Assembly: GCA_035700225.1 (NCBI GenBank)
Contig: DASSOT010000008.1
Span: 1 to 10,835, forward strand
Reading direction: 5' to 3'
DNA from: JANWLD01 sp035700225
Lineage (GTDB): Bacteria; Patescibacteriota; Saccharimonadia; Saccharimonadales; 2-12-FULL-41-12
DNA length: 10,835 nucleotides
Position numbers and translations under genes: made by a program. Each line of letters opens with the position of its first letter. The stretch's first letter is position 1. The notes under the pieces were generated by a model. The model was not told where the DNA came from, made no database searches, and saw only the letters and a list, made by a program, of their open reading frames with translations. This document shows, piece after piece, positions 1 to 5,922 of the stretch.

Positions 1-1979
1 ATCTTTGGCGCTTCAACATACTTAGGCGCCGGATTTTTGGCTGAGAAATCCCCGGTCTTTTCCAGGATTGCTTTCTCTAAAAGCTCATGGCCAAGCGCAT
101 TTGGGTGGTAACTCTCATTACCTATAGGTCCGATATCAAAAAGCTTATCATCGCCGGCAGTCAGCCCATTTACGGCCGGTTCATGGCCGTTGGCTTCACA
201 CAGCCTGTTCCCTACAAGTGCGTCAGAAACATCGACATAATAGACTCCGGCTTTGTCGGCGGCCTTTTTTATTACAGAATTTATATATACCTCCAAGCCG
301 TCAAAGAACCTTAGCTCGTCTCGGCTTGCATGCACGTTCGTATCACAGACGCCTCCCGGGTTAACCAGTTTCGGATAGCCTATGGCGTATATGGTTGAGG
401 CCGGGGAAGACTCCTTCAGCTGATTGTACATAGCGACCAGCTCGCCGAACCTGTCGTTGACTGTTTTTACAATCACGGCCCGCTCATAGTCGCTGGCATA
501 ACAATCGTTGTTCCAGAAAACGCAGTTTCGAACGATATTGCCGAAGCCCATGTCGTTGCCGGATATGGAAACGGTGATTTTGTCCGGGTGATAATTTTTA
601 ACAAACTCTTTTTGTATGCGATAGCCAGGTAGGAAGTTGCTAAAAATTTTCGCATCGAAATCTTTATTCTCTTGTCCCTCCGACTGCCTGCCTTTTTTGT
701 TGTGGTTGTAGTCTTCTATGCCCTGGCTGTTTATGTCCTTTATTTTCGCGCCCGAGCAGGCGACTGACTCGTAGTCATCCAGGTTTAATTGAGACCCTAT
801 CAGATAGGGGTAAGAATTGACCGAAACATGGCACTTGTTCAATGGGCTTCTTACGTCTGTGCCGGCTTTGTAGCTGAATGCTCCCTCTCCGCTGGCAAAA
901 GAATCACCCAGGGAAAGATAAGAAAACTCAACGGGGCTGTGCCCGTATGCAGACAGTAGTTGGACATGCCGCTCCTTAACGCCGTCTTTTAGGGTGGTTC
1001 CGTAAAACTTCAGCGTGTAGTCATCCGTAAAGCTTATATAGTTCGGCGTGCCTATCTGGTCAGGGTTGCCGCTCTTTAATACTTGCCTGAGGTCGCGAGA
1101 TTGGCAAGACGCAGGCTTATCCGGTTCGCTTGCCTCCGAACAAGTGCTCAAATCGTAGACTCTAAAAGCAGAGTAGGGGTATGAAGACTCAGCCACATAT
1201 CTGCCGTCACCGCTTATGGCCAGGTTGAGCGCCGGGTCCCGGCCGATGTTGTACTTGTACCCGGGTGCAAAGACAAAAACCTCCCCGGTTTCCATATTCA
1301 AACGCACAAGCCCGACGTATGAATAATCAAAAACCATCCATTTTCCGTTACCGGAAGATGCCGCCGTATCAAGCCGCGCATCAACCGGTTTCGATAACTC
1401 ATCTTTCACCAAATGGCTTGCAACGGTGCTCAAATCCAGTGTATGTCTGACCTTGCCGGAACTGTCCACATCTGTCGTGAGGTGCTTGCTTACATCCCTT
1501 TGCAGGGTTATGTATAAGCCGGAAGGAGCGCTGGAGTACGTTATCGTGGTGTCGCTATTTGGTATGGGGTACAGCTTGAGCTTCGTGCCATATTGGTCAT
1601 AAACCGGCCCGGCTATATGTGTACCTGTGCGTACCAGGTTGAGTGCGCTCCTATCAACAGTTCCATAAACCGTATCGACCCCGCAAGCCACATAGCTTTG
1701 CTCGGACTGCCATGGCTTAGAGGGCCGCACGACAAAGCTTTGTTTAGTCAGGCACTCTTGGTTGCCGTCTATATGCTGGGGAATTTCATCAAAACCTACA
1801 TTGGTTTTCAGATTTGTAAGCTTAGGAGCTTCCGCGGCTAACCAGGGCGAAACCGGCGTGTCCGCATGGACGCTTTGCCCTTTCCCGTAGATGTTAAAAC
1901 CAACCGTGCCGGCAGTCAGCAGGCCGAGTAAGAAAAGATGTAGAAAACTTTTAACAGTAAATCGGTTGATTAAATTCAC
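1..1979 (-). CDS. Secreted SGNH/GDSL hydrolase with propeller-like N-terminal half (3' end off window)
   Basis: The frame is open from a GTG at 1979 to the left edge, at least 659 codons without a stop. A TAA lies in frame 8 codons upstream, and G-rich sequence (GGGGGA, GGAAG) precedes the GTG. Residues 1 to about 38 form a signal peptide with a likely cut after SVHA. Residues about 40-350 look like beta-propeller blades (for example ISGDGRYVAES followed by FRVYDL). The C-terminal half is an SGNH hydrolase of the SEST-like esterase/lipase type: block I SLGDSFASGEG with nucleophile Ser360, then a Cys-containing SYPYLIG / ACSGA block, block III ISGNDMGF with Asn475, and block V SYHPNALGH with His625. 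It should act outside the cell as an esterase, perhaps deacylating glycan or lipid; the substrate is unknown. The C-terminus, possibly an anchor, is not visible. Domain class is secure; the propeller call is inference. Confidence 0.88.
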   Translation of the reverse strand, partial: MNLINRFTVKSFLHLFLLGLLTAGTVGFNIYGKGQSVHADTPVSPWLAAEAPKLTNLKTNVGFDEIPQHIDGNQECLTKQSFVVRPSKPWQSEQSYVACGVDTVYGTVDRSALNLVRTGTHIAGPVYDQYGTKLKLYPIPNSDTTITYSSAPSGLYITLQRDVSKHLTTDVDSSGKVRHTLDLSTVASHLVKDELSKPVDARLDTAASSGNGKWMVFDYSYVGLVRLNMETGEVFVFAPGYKYNIGRDPALNLAISGDGRYVAESSYPYSAFRVYDLSTCSEASEPDKPASCQSRDLRQVLKSGNPDQIGTPNYISFTDDYTLKFYGTTLKDGVKERHVQLLSAYGHSPVEFSYLSLGDSFASGEGAFSYKAGTDVRSPLNKCHVSVNSYPYLIGSQLNLDDYESVACSGAKIKDINSQGIEDYNHNKKGRQSEGQENKDFDAKIFSNFLPGYRIQKEFVKNYHPDKITVSISGNDMGFGNIVRNCVFWNNDCYASDYERAVIVKTVNDRFGELVAMYNQLKESSPASTIYAIGYPKLVNPGGVCDTNVHASRDELRFFDGLEVYINSVIKKAADKAGVYYVDVSDALVGNRLCEANGHEPAVNGLTAGDDKLFDIGPIGNESYHPNALGHELLEKAILEKTGDFSAKNPAPKYVEAPK

Positions 1980-2010
1980 CGACTTCCAATCCCCCGGTTA
2001 ATCTACATTA

Positions 2011-2039
2011 ATTATAACGCACAGTTTAATCTTTGACAG
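2011..2039 (-). promoter_or_regulatory. Promoter of the SGNH hydrolase gene
   Basis: On the minus strand a perfect -10 TATAAT (2016-2011) lies 17 bp after CTGTCA (2039-2034; 4 of 6 to TTGACA). The predicted start near 2004 gives a leader of about 25 nt before the GTG at 1979. The -35 and spacer overlap the last codons and stop of the upstream gene (stop at 2028-2026), so the hydrolase can be transcribed independently of it. Confidence 0.6.
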
Positions 2040-2765
2040 GGAAGTATGGGAGTTTCGCATCTCTGCCACTTAAATAGCACACGAAGTTGATAATTACAGA
2101 TGTTTTTTTCTTCTGTGTGTAGTATTCAACCTCGCACGAAGGATTTTTGACCGAAGCAAGATAGTACGAAGAATAGTAAACATCAGGATCCGTTTGGGAT
2201 ACTTTGTATTTAAGTTTAAAAGTTTTGCTTGGAGCACTTGGGTCGGGATTCCAAACCGAAACATCTTTGCGGGCTTGTATTAATTTGTCAATGTCTTGTG
2301 ATAAATTCTCTTTTTCCCTTTGCTTTGCCTGAATTTCATAAAGGTACGAAATACTACAACCGCCCAAACTACTTCCAAAAGTCTCGTCTCTTGTACCGCA
2401 AGACCTGTCTTTTTTTCGCTAATGATATTGAATTTAGCATTTATATCTTGAGATATAGCGTCCATCGTCTTCTCAACCCTATAAAAGTTGTAGCGCTCAA
2501 CCGCCGCCTGGCTTAGCCAGACCAGCGCCCAGGCTACGAAAATGACCAAAAATACGCTGATTATTCTGTGTTTATAGTAAAATCTTTGAAATTTCGCTAT
2601 TCGCGTATCAGGTAATTTTTTTAGTTTCTTTTTTGTTTTTTTGGCGACTTCTGCCTGAAAGAGGTTCCTATAAAAAATATAGCCAAGGATTATAAAAGGT
2701 GACGCGAGCACAAGCCCCCAAAACAGGATTGCTACGGTCCATTTCCATTCATCCCCTACGAACAT
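2026..2765 (-). CDS. Two-helix membrane protein of unknown function, split by a -1 frame change
   Basis: Two overlapping minus-strand frames appear to be one gene. The first runs from ATG 2765 and stops at 2280 (161 aa). It has hydrophobic segments at residues about 9-30 and 68-88, separated by a very basic stretch (KKTKKKLKK). The second frame stops at 2026; the next stop-bounded portion begins upstream of 2409 and encodes a Lys/Glu-rich, coiled-coil-like stretch (EIQAKQREKENL) and then a beta-like tail with two Cys. A -1 shift at A AAA AAG (2415-2409) would join them into a 246-aa protein. Without it the first frame ends in a basic tail with no obvious fold. GGAG lies 8 nt before the ATG. 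No family recognised. It could be a genuine frameshift product, a disrupted gene, or a homopolymer sequencing error in the A7 run. Confidence 0.6.
2389..2415 (-). promoter_or_regulatory. Candidate -1 ribosomal frameshift signal (slippery heptamer plus hairpin)
   Basis: In the reading frame from 2765 the codons at 2417-2409 are GAA AAA AAG, so the heptamer A AAA AAG sits in the phase required for tandem -1 slippage, as in E. coli dnaX. Five nt downstream, TCTTG (2403-2399) and CAAGA (2393-2389) can pair around a 5-nt loop. The -1 frame is then open to 2026. The stem is only 5 bp and no upstream Shine-Dalgarno stimulator is seen, so this remains a candidate. Confidence 0.4.
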
Positions 2766-2788
2766 TTGACAAGCTCCATAACAAAACT

Positions 2789-2817
2789 ATTGTATATGCT
2801 TACGCTTACCAAACCAA
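2789..2817 (-). promoter_or_regulatory. Promoter of the two-helix membrane protein gene
   Basis: The minus strand has TTGGTT (2817-2812), a 17-bp spacer and TACAAT (2794-2789; 5 of 6 to consensus). The predicted leader is about 17 nt and includes GGAG at 2777-2774, 8 nt before the ATG at 2765. The -35 is weak. The box lies about 40 bp from the PaaX-like operator, so one regulator could act on both divergent genes. Confidence 0.4.
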
Positions 2818-2846
2818 TCATTACCTCCAAACGCCACCGGAATGCA

Positions 2847-2894
2847 GTGTTCCACACGTGTTCATATAACGCGCGAGAGCGTACAATATGAACA
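2847..2894 (+). promoter_or_regulatory. Operator/promoter of the PaaX-like gene: 36-bp inverted repeat plus extra half-site
   Basis: A perfect 9-bp inverted repeat, TGTTCATAT (2859-2867) and ATATGAACA (2886-2894), spans 36 bp, with near-symmetric ACGC/GCGT inside. An additional GTGTTC at 2847-2852 repeats the left arm (2858-2863) exactly 11 bp, one helical turn, upstream. The -10 candidate TACAAT (2882-2887) and the first ATG codons lie inside the repeat, so a bound protein would block transcription. Autorepression by the adjacent wHTH protein is the simplest reading. The match of the arms is seen directly; the regulator assignment is inference. Confidence 0.6.
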
Positions 2895-3454
2895 TGCCTA
2901 ACAGGGGAAAGATGACGGGCGTGGTGGATGGTTTGTTAAAGTTTGCCGTGTTTGGCGGGGTGATAACCGCAGGGCTTGTCGCGCCGAACTCTTTGAAAGT
3001 TTTAGAAAAGCCCGCACAAAAATATTTCAATAAATTAGACAAAAGAAAACGAGAGCGGGAATACAGGAAAATTCTTCGCTATATGAAGGCAAACGGCCTG
3101 ATAAAAGGCGATTATGAGCACGGCCTACAACTTACCGAAAAGGGCCGGGAAAGGGCGCTGAAGGTTGAGATAGAGGATGTTTTCATGACCAGGCCGGATA
3201 AGTGGGATGGAAAGTGGCGGATAGTTCTTTATGATGTCCCTGAAAAGTATAAAAAAGGCAGAGATGCTCTGACGCGAAAGCTGAAATACTTCAGTTTTTA
3301 TCAGCTTCAGAAAAGCGTGTGGGTATTTCCGTTTGAGTGCAGAAAAGAGATAGAAACGATAACTGCCACATACGAGATTGATAAATATGTCACCTACCTG
3401 GAAACAAACTATATAGACAAGCAGGAAATACTGAAAGAAAAATTCGACCTCTAA
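2888..3454 (+). CDS. PaaX-like transcriptional regulator (winged helix plus Cas2-like C-terminal domain)
   Basis: From ATG 2888 the product has 188 aa. Residues about 13-33 are hydrophobic and end in the VAPN motif common to CPR members of this group. Residues about 50-95 are basic and match a winged helix-turn-helix (ILRYMKANGLI, then a LTEKGRERAL wing). Residues about 108-180 carry WRIVLYDVPE and SVWVFPFECR, the ferredoxin-like Cas2-type domain shared with the PaaX C-terminus. It probably represses transcription, including its own. Start choice: the -10 box TACAAT ends at 2887, so ATG 2888 is unlikely to be transcribed. ATG 2894 would give a nearly leaderless mRNA, and ATG 2912 has AGGGGA just upstream. 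Automatic pipelines may call it Cas2, but there is no CRISPR array or other cas gene here. The family is secure, the regulated genes are not. Confidence 0.82.
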   Translation: MNMPNRGKMTGVVDGLLKFAVFGGVITAGLVAPNSLKVLEKPAQKYFNKLDKRKREREYRKILRYMKANGLIKGDYEHGLQLTEKGRERALKVEIEDVFMTRPDKWDGKWRIVLYDVPEKYKKGRDALTRKLKYFSFYQLQKSVWVFPFECRKEIETITATYEIDKYVTYLETNYIDKQEILKEKFDL

Positions 3455-3485
3455 AAGTTGCCAATTTTGCACATTTCATATGCTT

Positions 3486-3503
3486 AACACCTTAGAAAGT
3501 GTT
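3486..3503 (+). terminator. Weak hairpin after the PaaX-like gene
   Basis: AACAC and GTGTT arms, with one internal mismatch, form a short hairpin 32 nt past the stop codon, followed by a broken T-rich stretch. The stem is AT-rich and the T tract poor, so termination is uncertain. It overlaps the second operator-like site. Confidence 0.2.
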
Positions 3504-3535
3504 CATATTTTACGCTATCGCGTGGTATATGGGTG
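3500..3535 (+). promoter_or_regulatory. Second, diverged copy of the PaaX-like operator
   Basis: Aligned with the reverse complement of the 36-bp site at 2859-2894, this stretch matches at 28 of 36 positions (28 of the first 32), beginning TGTTCATATT and keeping TACGCT, TCGCG and TATATG. Flanking bases on either side show no similarity, so the shared unit is the site itself. It lies 641 bp from the first site, between the regulator's stop and the end of the convergent gene, with no evident promoter of its own. It may be an auxiliary operator for looping, or a relic. Confidence 0.5.
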
Positions 3536-3582
3536 CGGTTGATTTGTATAAATCATGGGCATTGGCTGTCTCGGGCGCAGGA

Positions 3583-4056
3583 TTAGGCTGTTGGTGCGGG
3601 AGTCGGTTCTGGCGAATGAGGGTGCATCAGCTCAAAGCTGAATGGCGCCACACGCGCTACGGAGCCGAAGGCGTTATTGCCCAAATACTGTTGCGGTGCT
3701 TCCGAAGGGTGCGGTGAGGGGTATCGGGTAAATCCTCCTATGCTTTTGGCCAGAATCACATCGCTGGCTGGCATCTTTGTCACACCCTTGCCAGGTACGA
3801 CTGAAGTAGCATTGACCCTTATTACGCTTATTTCTGCTTCGTCAGCCGAATCCCGTAGGCGCTCAGCAACCAAATCATAAACTTCCGGTGGATGCATAGT
3901 GTCTAAAAGGCCGAGCCTACCGCCCCTGACCATAAAGGCATAATTACCTTGCTCGAATTGATAAAGAGCCCGCGCGGCTATCCTGGACGCTATTTTTCTG
4001 TCCTGTTTGCTTACGGACGGTTCTTTTTCTCTCGAAATACCAGGGTAAGTATTCAT
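3583..4056 (-). CDS. Unrecognised 157-aa soluble protein with proline-rich C-terminus
   Basis: The start is ATG 4056 and the stop 3585-3583. No signal peptide or membrane segment is visible. The N-terminal third is charged (SREKEPSVSKQDRKIASRIAARAL would form a helix), the middle alternates strand- and helix-like stretches (AFMVRGGRLGLLDT, EISVIRVNATSVV), and the last 12 or so residues are Pro/Thr/Ala-rich (EPTPAPTA). No family is recognised, and no catalytic motif is evident. Coding status is supported by length, sensible codon use and a well-formed promoter. There is no Shine-Dalgarno; a -10 box lies exactly 7 nt before the ATG, predicting a leaderless mRNA. It is transcribed convergently with the PaaX-like gene and follows the pilin-like gene on the same strand after a 66-bp gap. 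Confidence 0.6.
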   Translation of the reverse strand: MNTYPGISREKEPSVSKQDRKIASRIAARALYQFEQGNYAFMVRGGRLGLLDTMHPPEVYDLVAERLRDSADEAEISVIRVNATSVVPGKGVTKMPASDVILAKSIGGFTRYPSPHPSEAPQQYLGNNAFGSVARVAPFSFELMHPHSPEPTPAPTA

Positions 4057-4063
4057 GGTGCTA

Positions 4064-4092
4064 TATATACCATAAAATACTATATTTGTCTA
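4064..4092 (-). promoter_or_regulatory. Leaderless-type promoter of the 157-aa gene
   Basis: The minus strand reads TAGACA (4092-4087; 5 of 6 to TTGACA), a 17-bp spacer, TATATA (4069-4064), then 7 nt to the ATG at 4056. Initiation 7 nt past the -10 box would fall on the A of the start codon. Confidence 0.55.
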
Positions 4093-4122
4093 GGAAAGTG
4101 TGCACCTCGAAAGACTTGGTAA

Positions 4123-4755
4123 CTAGAGGGTAGAGTTGGAAATAATGGTTTTGAGGTCGTTTACCAGTGTGTCTGCCGATGAATCGGAGAAGTTGATTAC
4201 GCCGGGTGCTTGCCGTCCGGGTGTGCTGGCGAAGACGAAGAGAGGTTTGCCGTCTTGCAGTAGCGAGCATCCTTTGCCGCCGGAAGGCTTGCAGGAACTT
4301 AGCTCGATATTGTCGTAGCTTTTCACGATATAGACCGTCTGCCCGCTTTTGTCCGTCGTCTGGGCCAGGACTTCGCCCGCCTTGTAAGCAGGAAGTTTGA
4401 GGTAATCTTCCTCTGTTACCTGGAAAGATACAAGATATTTGTATTTTCCGATGGTGTTCTCGATTTTCGAATCGTCGCCATCAGTCAAAGCCCAGGCGGA
4501 TGGGGCGGAAAGCTTTATGGCCGACCCGCCATAGGGCGTAACCGTAATATCGTGCAAGACCGGAGCCACGGGCCGTGTGGTGTTTTTCTGGCCCTTTTTC
4601 TTCGCTATTATGTTGCTGTTGCCGACATTGTTAAGGCTGTCTGAAGTCCTTTGGTTGGATTTATACACGTAATAGACAGCTCCGATGATTATCGCGGCGA
4701 TTACCGTTATGAGCAGTGTTTCCACCACAGCGAAGCCTTTGTTGTTGTTTTTCAT
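4123..4755 (-). CDS. Type IV pilin-like (pseudopilin) protein
   Basis: The 210-aa product begins with a short basic leader (MKNNNKG) followed by FAVVE and about 20 hydrophobic residues. This is the class III prepilin signal: a prepilin peptidase would cut between Gly7 and Phe8, methylate the new N-terminal Phe, and Glu5 of the mature chain would guide assembly. After a Ser/Asn-rich linker and a basic patch (KKKGQK), residues about 65-210 form a soluble globular domain with two Cys (SSCKPSGGKGCS) that could form a disulphide loop. AAGGAG lies 5 nt before the ATG. It may be a minor or major subunit of a type IV pilus or a secreted surface protein. No assembly ATPase or prepilin peptidase gene is within the window. 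The 3' end is 66 bp from the next gene. Confidence 0.8.
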   Translation of the reverse strand: MKNNNKGFAVVETLLITVIAAIIIGAVYYVYKSNQRTSDSLNNVGNSNIIAKKKGQKNTTRPVAPVLHDITVTPYGGSAIKLSAPSAWALTDGDDSKIENTIGKYKYLVSFQVTEEDYLKLPAYKAGEVLAQTTDKSGQTVYIVKSYDNIELSSCKPSGGKGCSLLQDGKPLFVFASTPGRQAPGVINFSDSSADTLVNDLKTIISNSTL

Positions 4756-4777
4756 TTTTTCTCCTTAATTTGAAATA

Positions 4778-4806
4778 AGCATAAACGCTTAAAGCGTGTT
4801 TTACAA
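4778..4806 (-). promoter_or_regulatory. Promoter of the pilin-like gene with a palindrome in its spacer
   Basis: TTGTAA (4806-4801), a 17-bp spacer and TATGCT (4783-4778) on the minus strand precede AAGGAG and the ATG at 4755. The 13-bp palindrome ACGCTTAAAGCGT (4785-4797) fills most of the spacer, a position typical for repressor operators. The same palindrome could instead act as a weak terminator hairpin for the glycosyltransferase gene that ends at 4810. Confidence 0.4.
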
Positions 4807-4809
4807 GAG

Positions 4810-5907
4810 TTAGATTTTCATGTATTGGGCGAGGGTTTGTTCGGCGGTTTTTCTCCATGAATATTTTTTGAACTGAATAGCGCCTTTTTTGGCCAGTTTT
4901 TCGCGCAGTTTTTGGCCGGAAAGAACCTTTTCTATAGCAGAGGCCATCTGGTGCACGTCCTTGGCAGGGAAATACTCGGCCGCATCGCCATAAATTTCCG
5001 GCAGGCACGTCCTGTCGCTGGAAACTACCGGACAGCCATGCGCCATAGCCTCCAGCCCGGGCAGGCCGAAGCCCTCGCTCATAGATGGTAGTACGTAGGC
5101 TTCGGCATTCTCATATAGCCACTTCAGCTGGGGTTCGCTGACGAATCCGGGTGCGATTATGGAATCTTTGTGCTTGCTGGCGCCTACCCAGTCGGCGAAG
5201 TCATGTTTGAATTGGTTCTGCATCTTGCCGGGCAGTACTAGCTGTAAGTCCGGCCGGCCAACCTTTAAGACGTCGAAGGCTTGTATCAGGCGGTTCAAGT
5301 TCTTGTGCGGGTAAGGCGCGCCCACGTGGAAGATAAACGGCTTTTCCACGCCCTTTACAGGGTCTGGCTTGTCTTTGACGGGCGGGTCGGCGGCTTCATA
5401 TACCACGACGGATTTTTTGCTGGTAAATGGCTGGTATCTGCTCAGTTCCTGCCTAACGAACTTGCTGGGCACGATGATTTTTTTGGACTTTTTATGCGCC
5501 CACCAGAACATGAAGCGGTAAAGCACTATGCCTATGGCGTGAAGCCATGGCGGGAACCGGCTGGAGCGGTTGTACCAGAGCATGGTCAGGTCGTGCGTGG
5601 TCGTCATGGTCCTGCCTAGATAAAGCAGGGGTTGCTGGGTCATGGTGAAATGCACTAAGTTCGGTCTGAGCCTATAAAGTTGCCAGGCAAAACTTATCTG
5701 GTCCAGCGGATTAAACGAAAACTGACGGAAACGACATTTGGCAGTGGTGAAGTTCGGATTTTTCATCTGCCAGTCGTCACCTGGCTCCACAAGAATGGTA
5801 TAAAGGTTGGTTTTGTCTATTTCCTGCAGGTTCTCAACCAGCCTGTCGGTGTAGCGGCCGGTGCTGGCTCTGCGATTCCTGGCATCGATAACGATATGCT
5901 TCGACAT
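4810..5907 (-). CDS. GT4-family glycosyltransferase (GT-B fold, retaining)
   Basis: The 365-aa product has the usual length and two-domain GT-B layout. The N-terminal acceptor domain has the Gly-containing loop STGRYTDRL (residues about 15-23), HFTMTQQP and a TTHDLTML segment at about 103-110. The C-terminal donor domain begins at about 190 with FIFHVGAPYPHKNLNRLI, then LVLPGK, APGF, and the signature EGFGLPGLE, an E-x7-E motif with Glu278 and Glu286. Family members transfer mannose, rhamnose or similar sugars from NDP donors to lipid-linked glycans at the cytoplasmic face of the membrane. With gmd/rmd nearby, GDP-mannose or GDP-rhamnose is a plausible donor, but the sequence does not decide this. 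It has no Shine-Dalgarno; TATACT lies 7 nt before the ATG. The gene is divergent from the Wzy-like gene, with 14 bp between start codons. Confidence 0.9.
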   Translation of the reverse strand: MSKHIVIDARNRRASTGRYTDRLVENLQEIDKTNLYTILVEPGDDWQMKNPNFTTAKCRFRQFSFNPLDQISFAWQLYRLRPNLVHFTMTQQPLLYLGRTMTTTHDLTMLWYNRSSRFPPWLHAIGIVLYRFMFWWAHKKSKKIIVPSKFVRQELSRYQPFTSKKSVVVYEAADPPVKDKPDPVKGVEKPFIFHVGAPYPHKNLNRLIQAFDVLKVGRPDLQLVLPGKMQNQFKHDFADWVGASKHKDSIIAPGFVSEPQLKWLYENAEAYVLPSMSEGFGLPGLEAMAHGCPVVSSDRTCLPEIYGDAAEYFPAKDVHQMASAIEKVLSGQKLREKLAKKGAIQFKKYSWRKTAEQTLAQYMKI

Positions 5908-5909
5908 GC

Positions 5910-5922
5910 TTTATAGTATAAA
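5910..5922. promoter_or_regulatory. Symmetric bidirectional -10 element between the divergent glycan genes
   Basis: TTTATA-G-TATAAA is a 13-bp palindrome filling most of the 14-bp gap between the divergent starts. On the plus strand it gives TATAGT (5912-5917), 7 nt before the second ATG at 5925. On the minus strand it gives TATACT (5920-5915), 7 nt before the ATG at 5907. I see no good -35 for either direction. Symmetric -10 elements are known to drive transcription both ways in bacteria. Confidence 0.5.

Noticed and set aside
87..314. Plus-strand frame opposite the SGNH hydrolase
   Set aside because: It is antisense to the conserved His motif region of the hydrolase, and nothing protein-like is visible in it.
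2821..3042. Minus-strand frame of 73 aa opposite the regulator
   Set aside because: It lies antisense to a well-supported gene. Its resemblance to a frame at 3499 comes only from the duplicated operator sequence.
2888..3454. Annotation as CRISPR-associated Cas2
   Set aside because: The N-terminal winged helix and total length fit PaaX-like regulators, and there are no repeats, spacers or other cas genes in the window.
2793..3487. Shared ATATGCTTA near each operator (about 2795 and 3478)
   Set aside because: A 9-mer at different distances and relative positions from the two operators; chance recurrence in AT-rich intergenic DNA is a sufficient explanation.
3540..3556. TGATTT/AAATCA dyad downstream of the second operator
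   Set aside because: Short AT-rich arms without a following T tract or a gene it would serve.
3499..3717. Plus-strand 72-aa frame beginning at the second operator
   Set aside because: No promoter or ribosome site, overlaps the 157-aa minus gene over most of its length, and its first residues are just the translated operator.
5281..5619. Plus-strand 112-aa frame within the glycosyltransferase
   Set aside because: Antisense shadow of a gene with clear GT4 motifs; its composition (Val/Arg/His-rich) mirrors the opposite codons.
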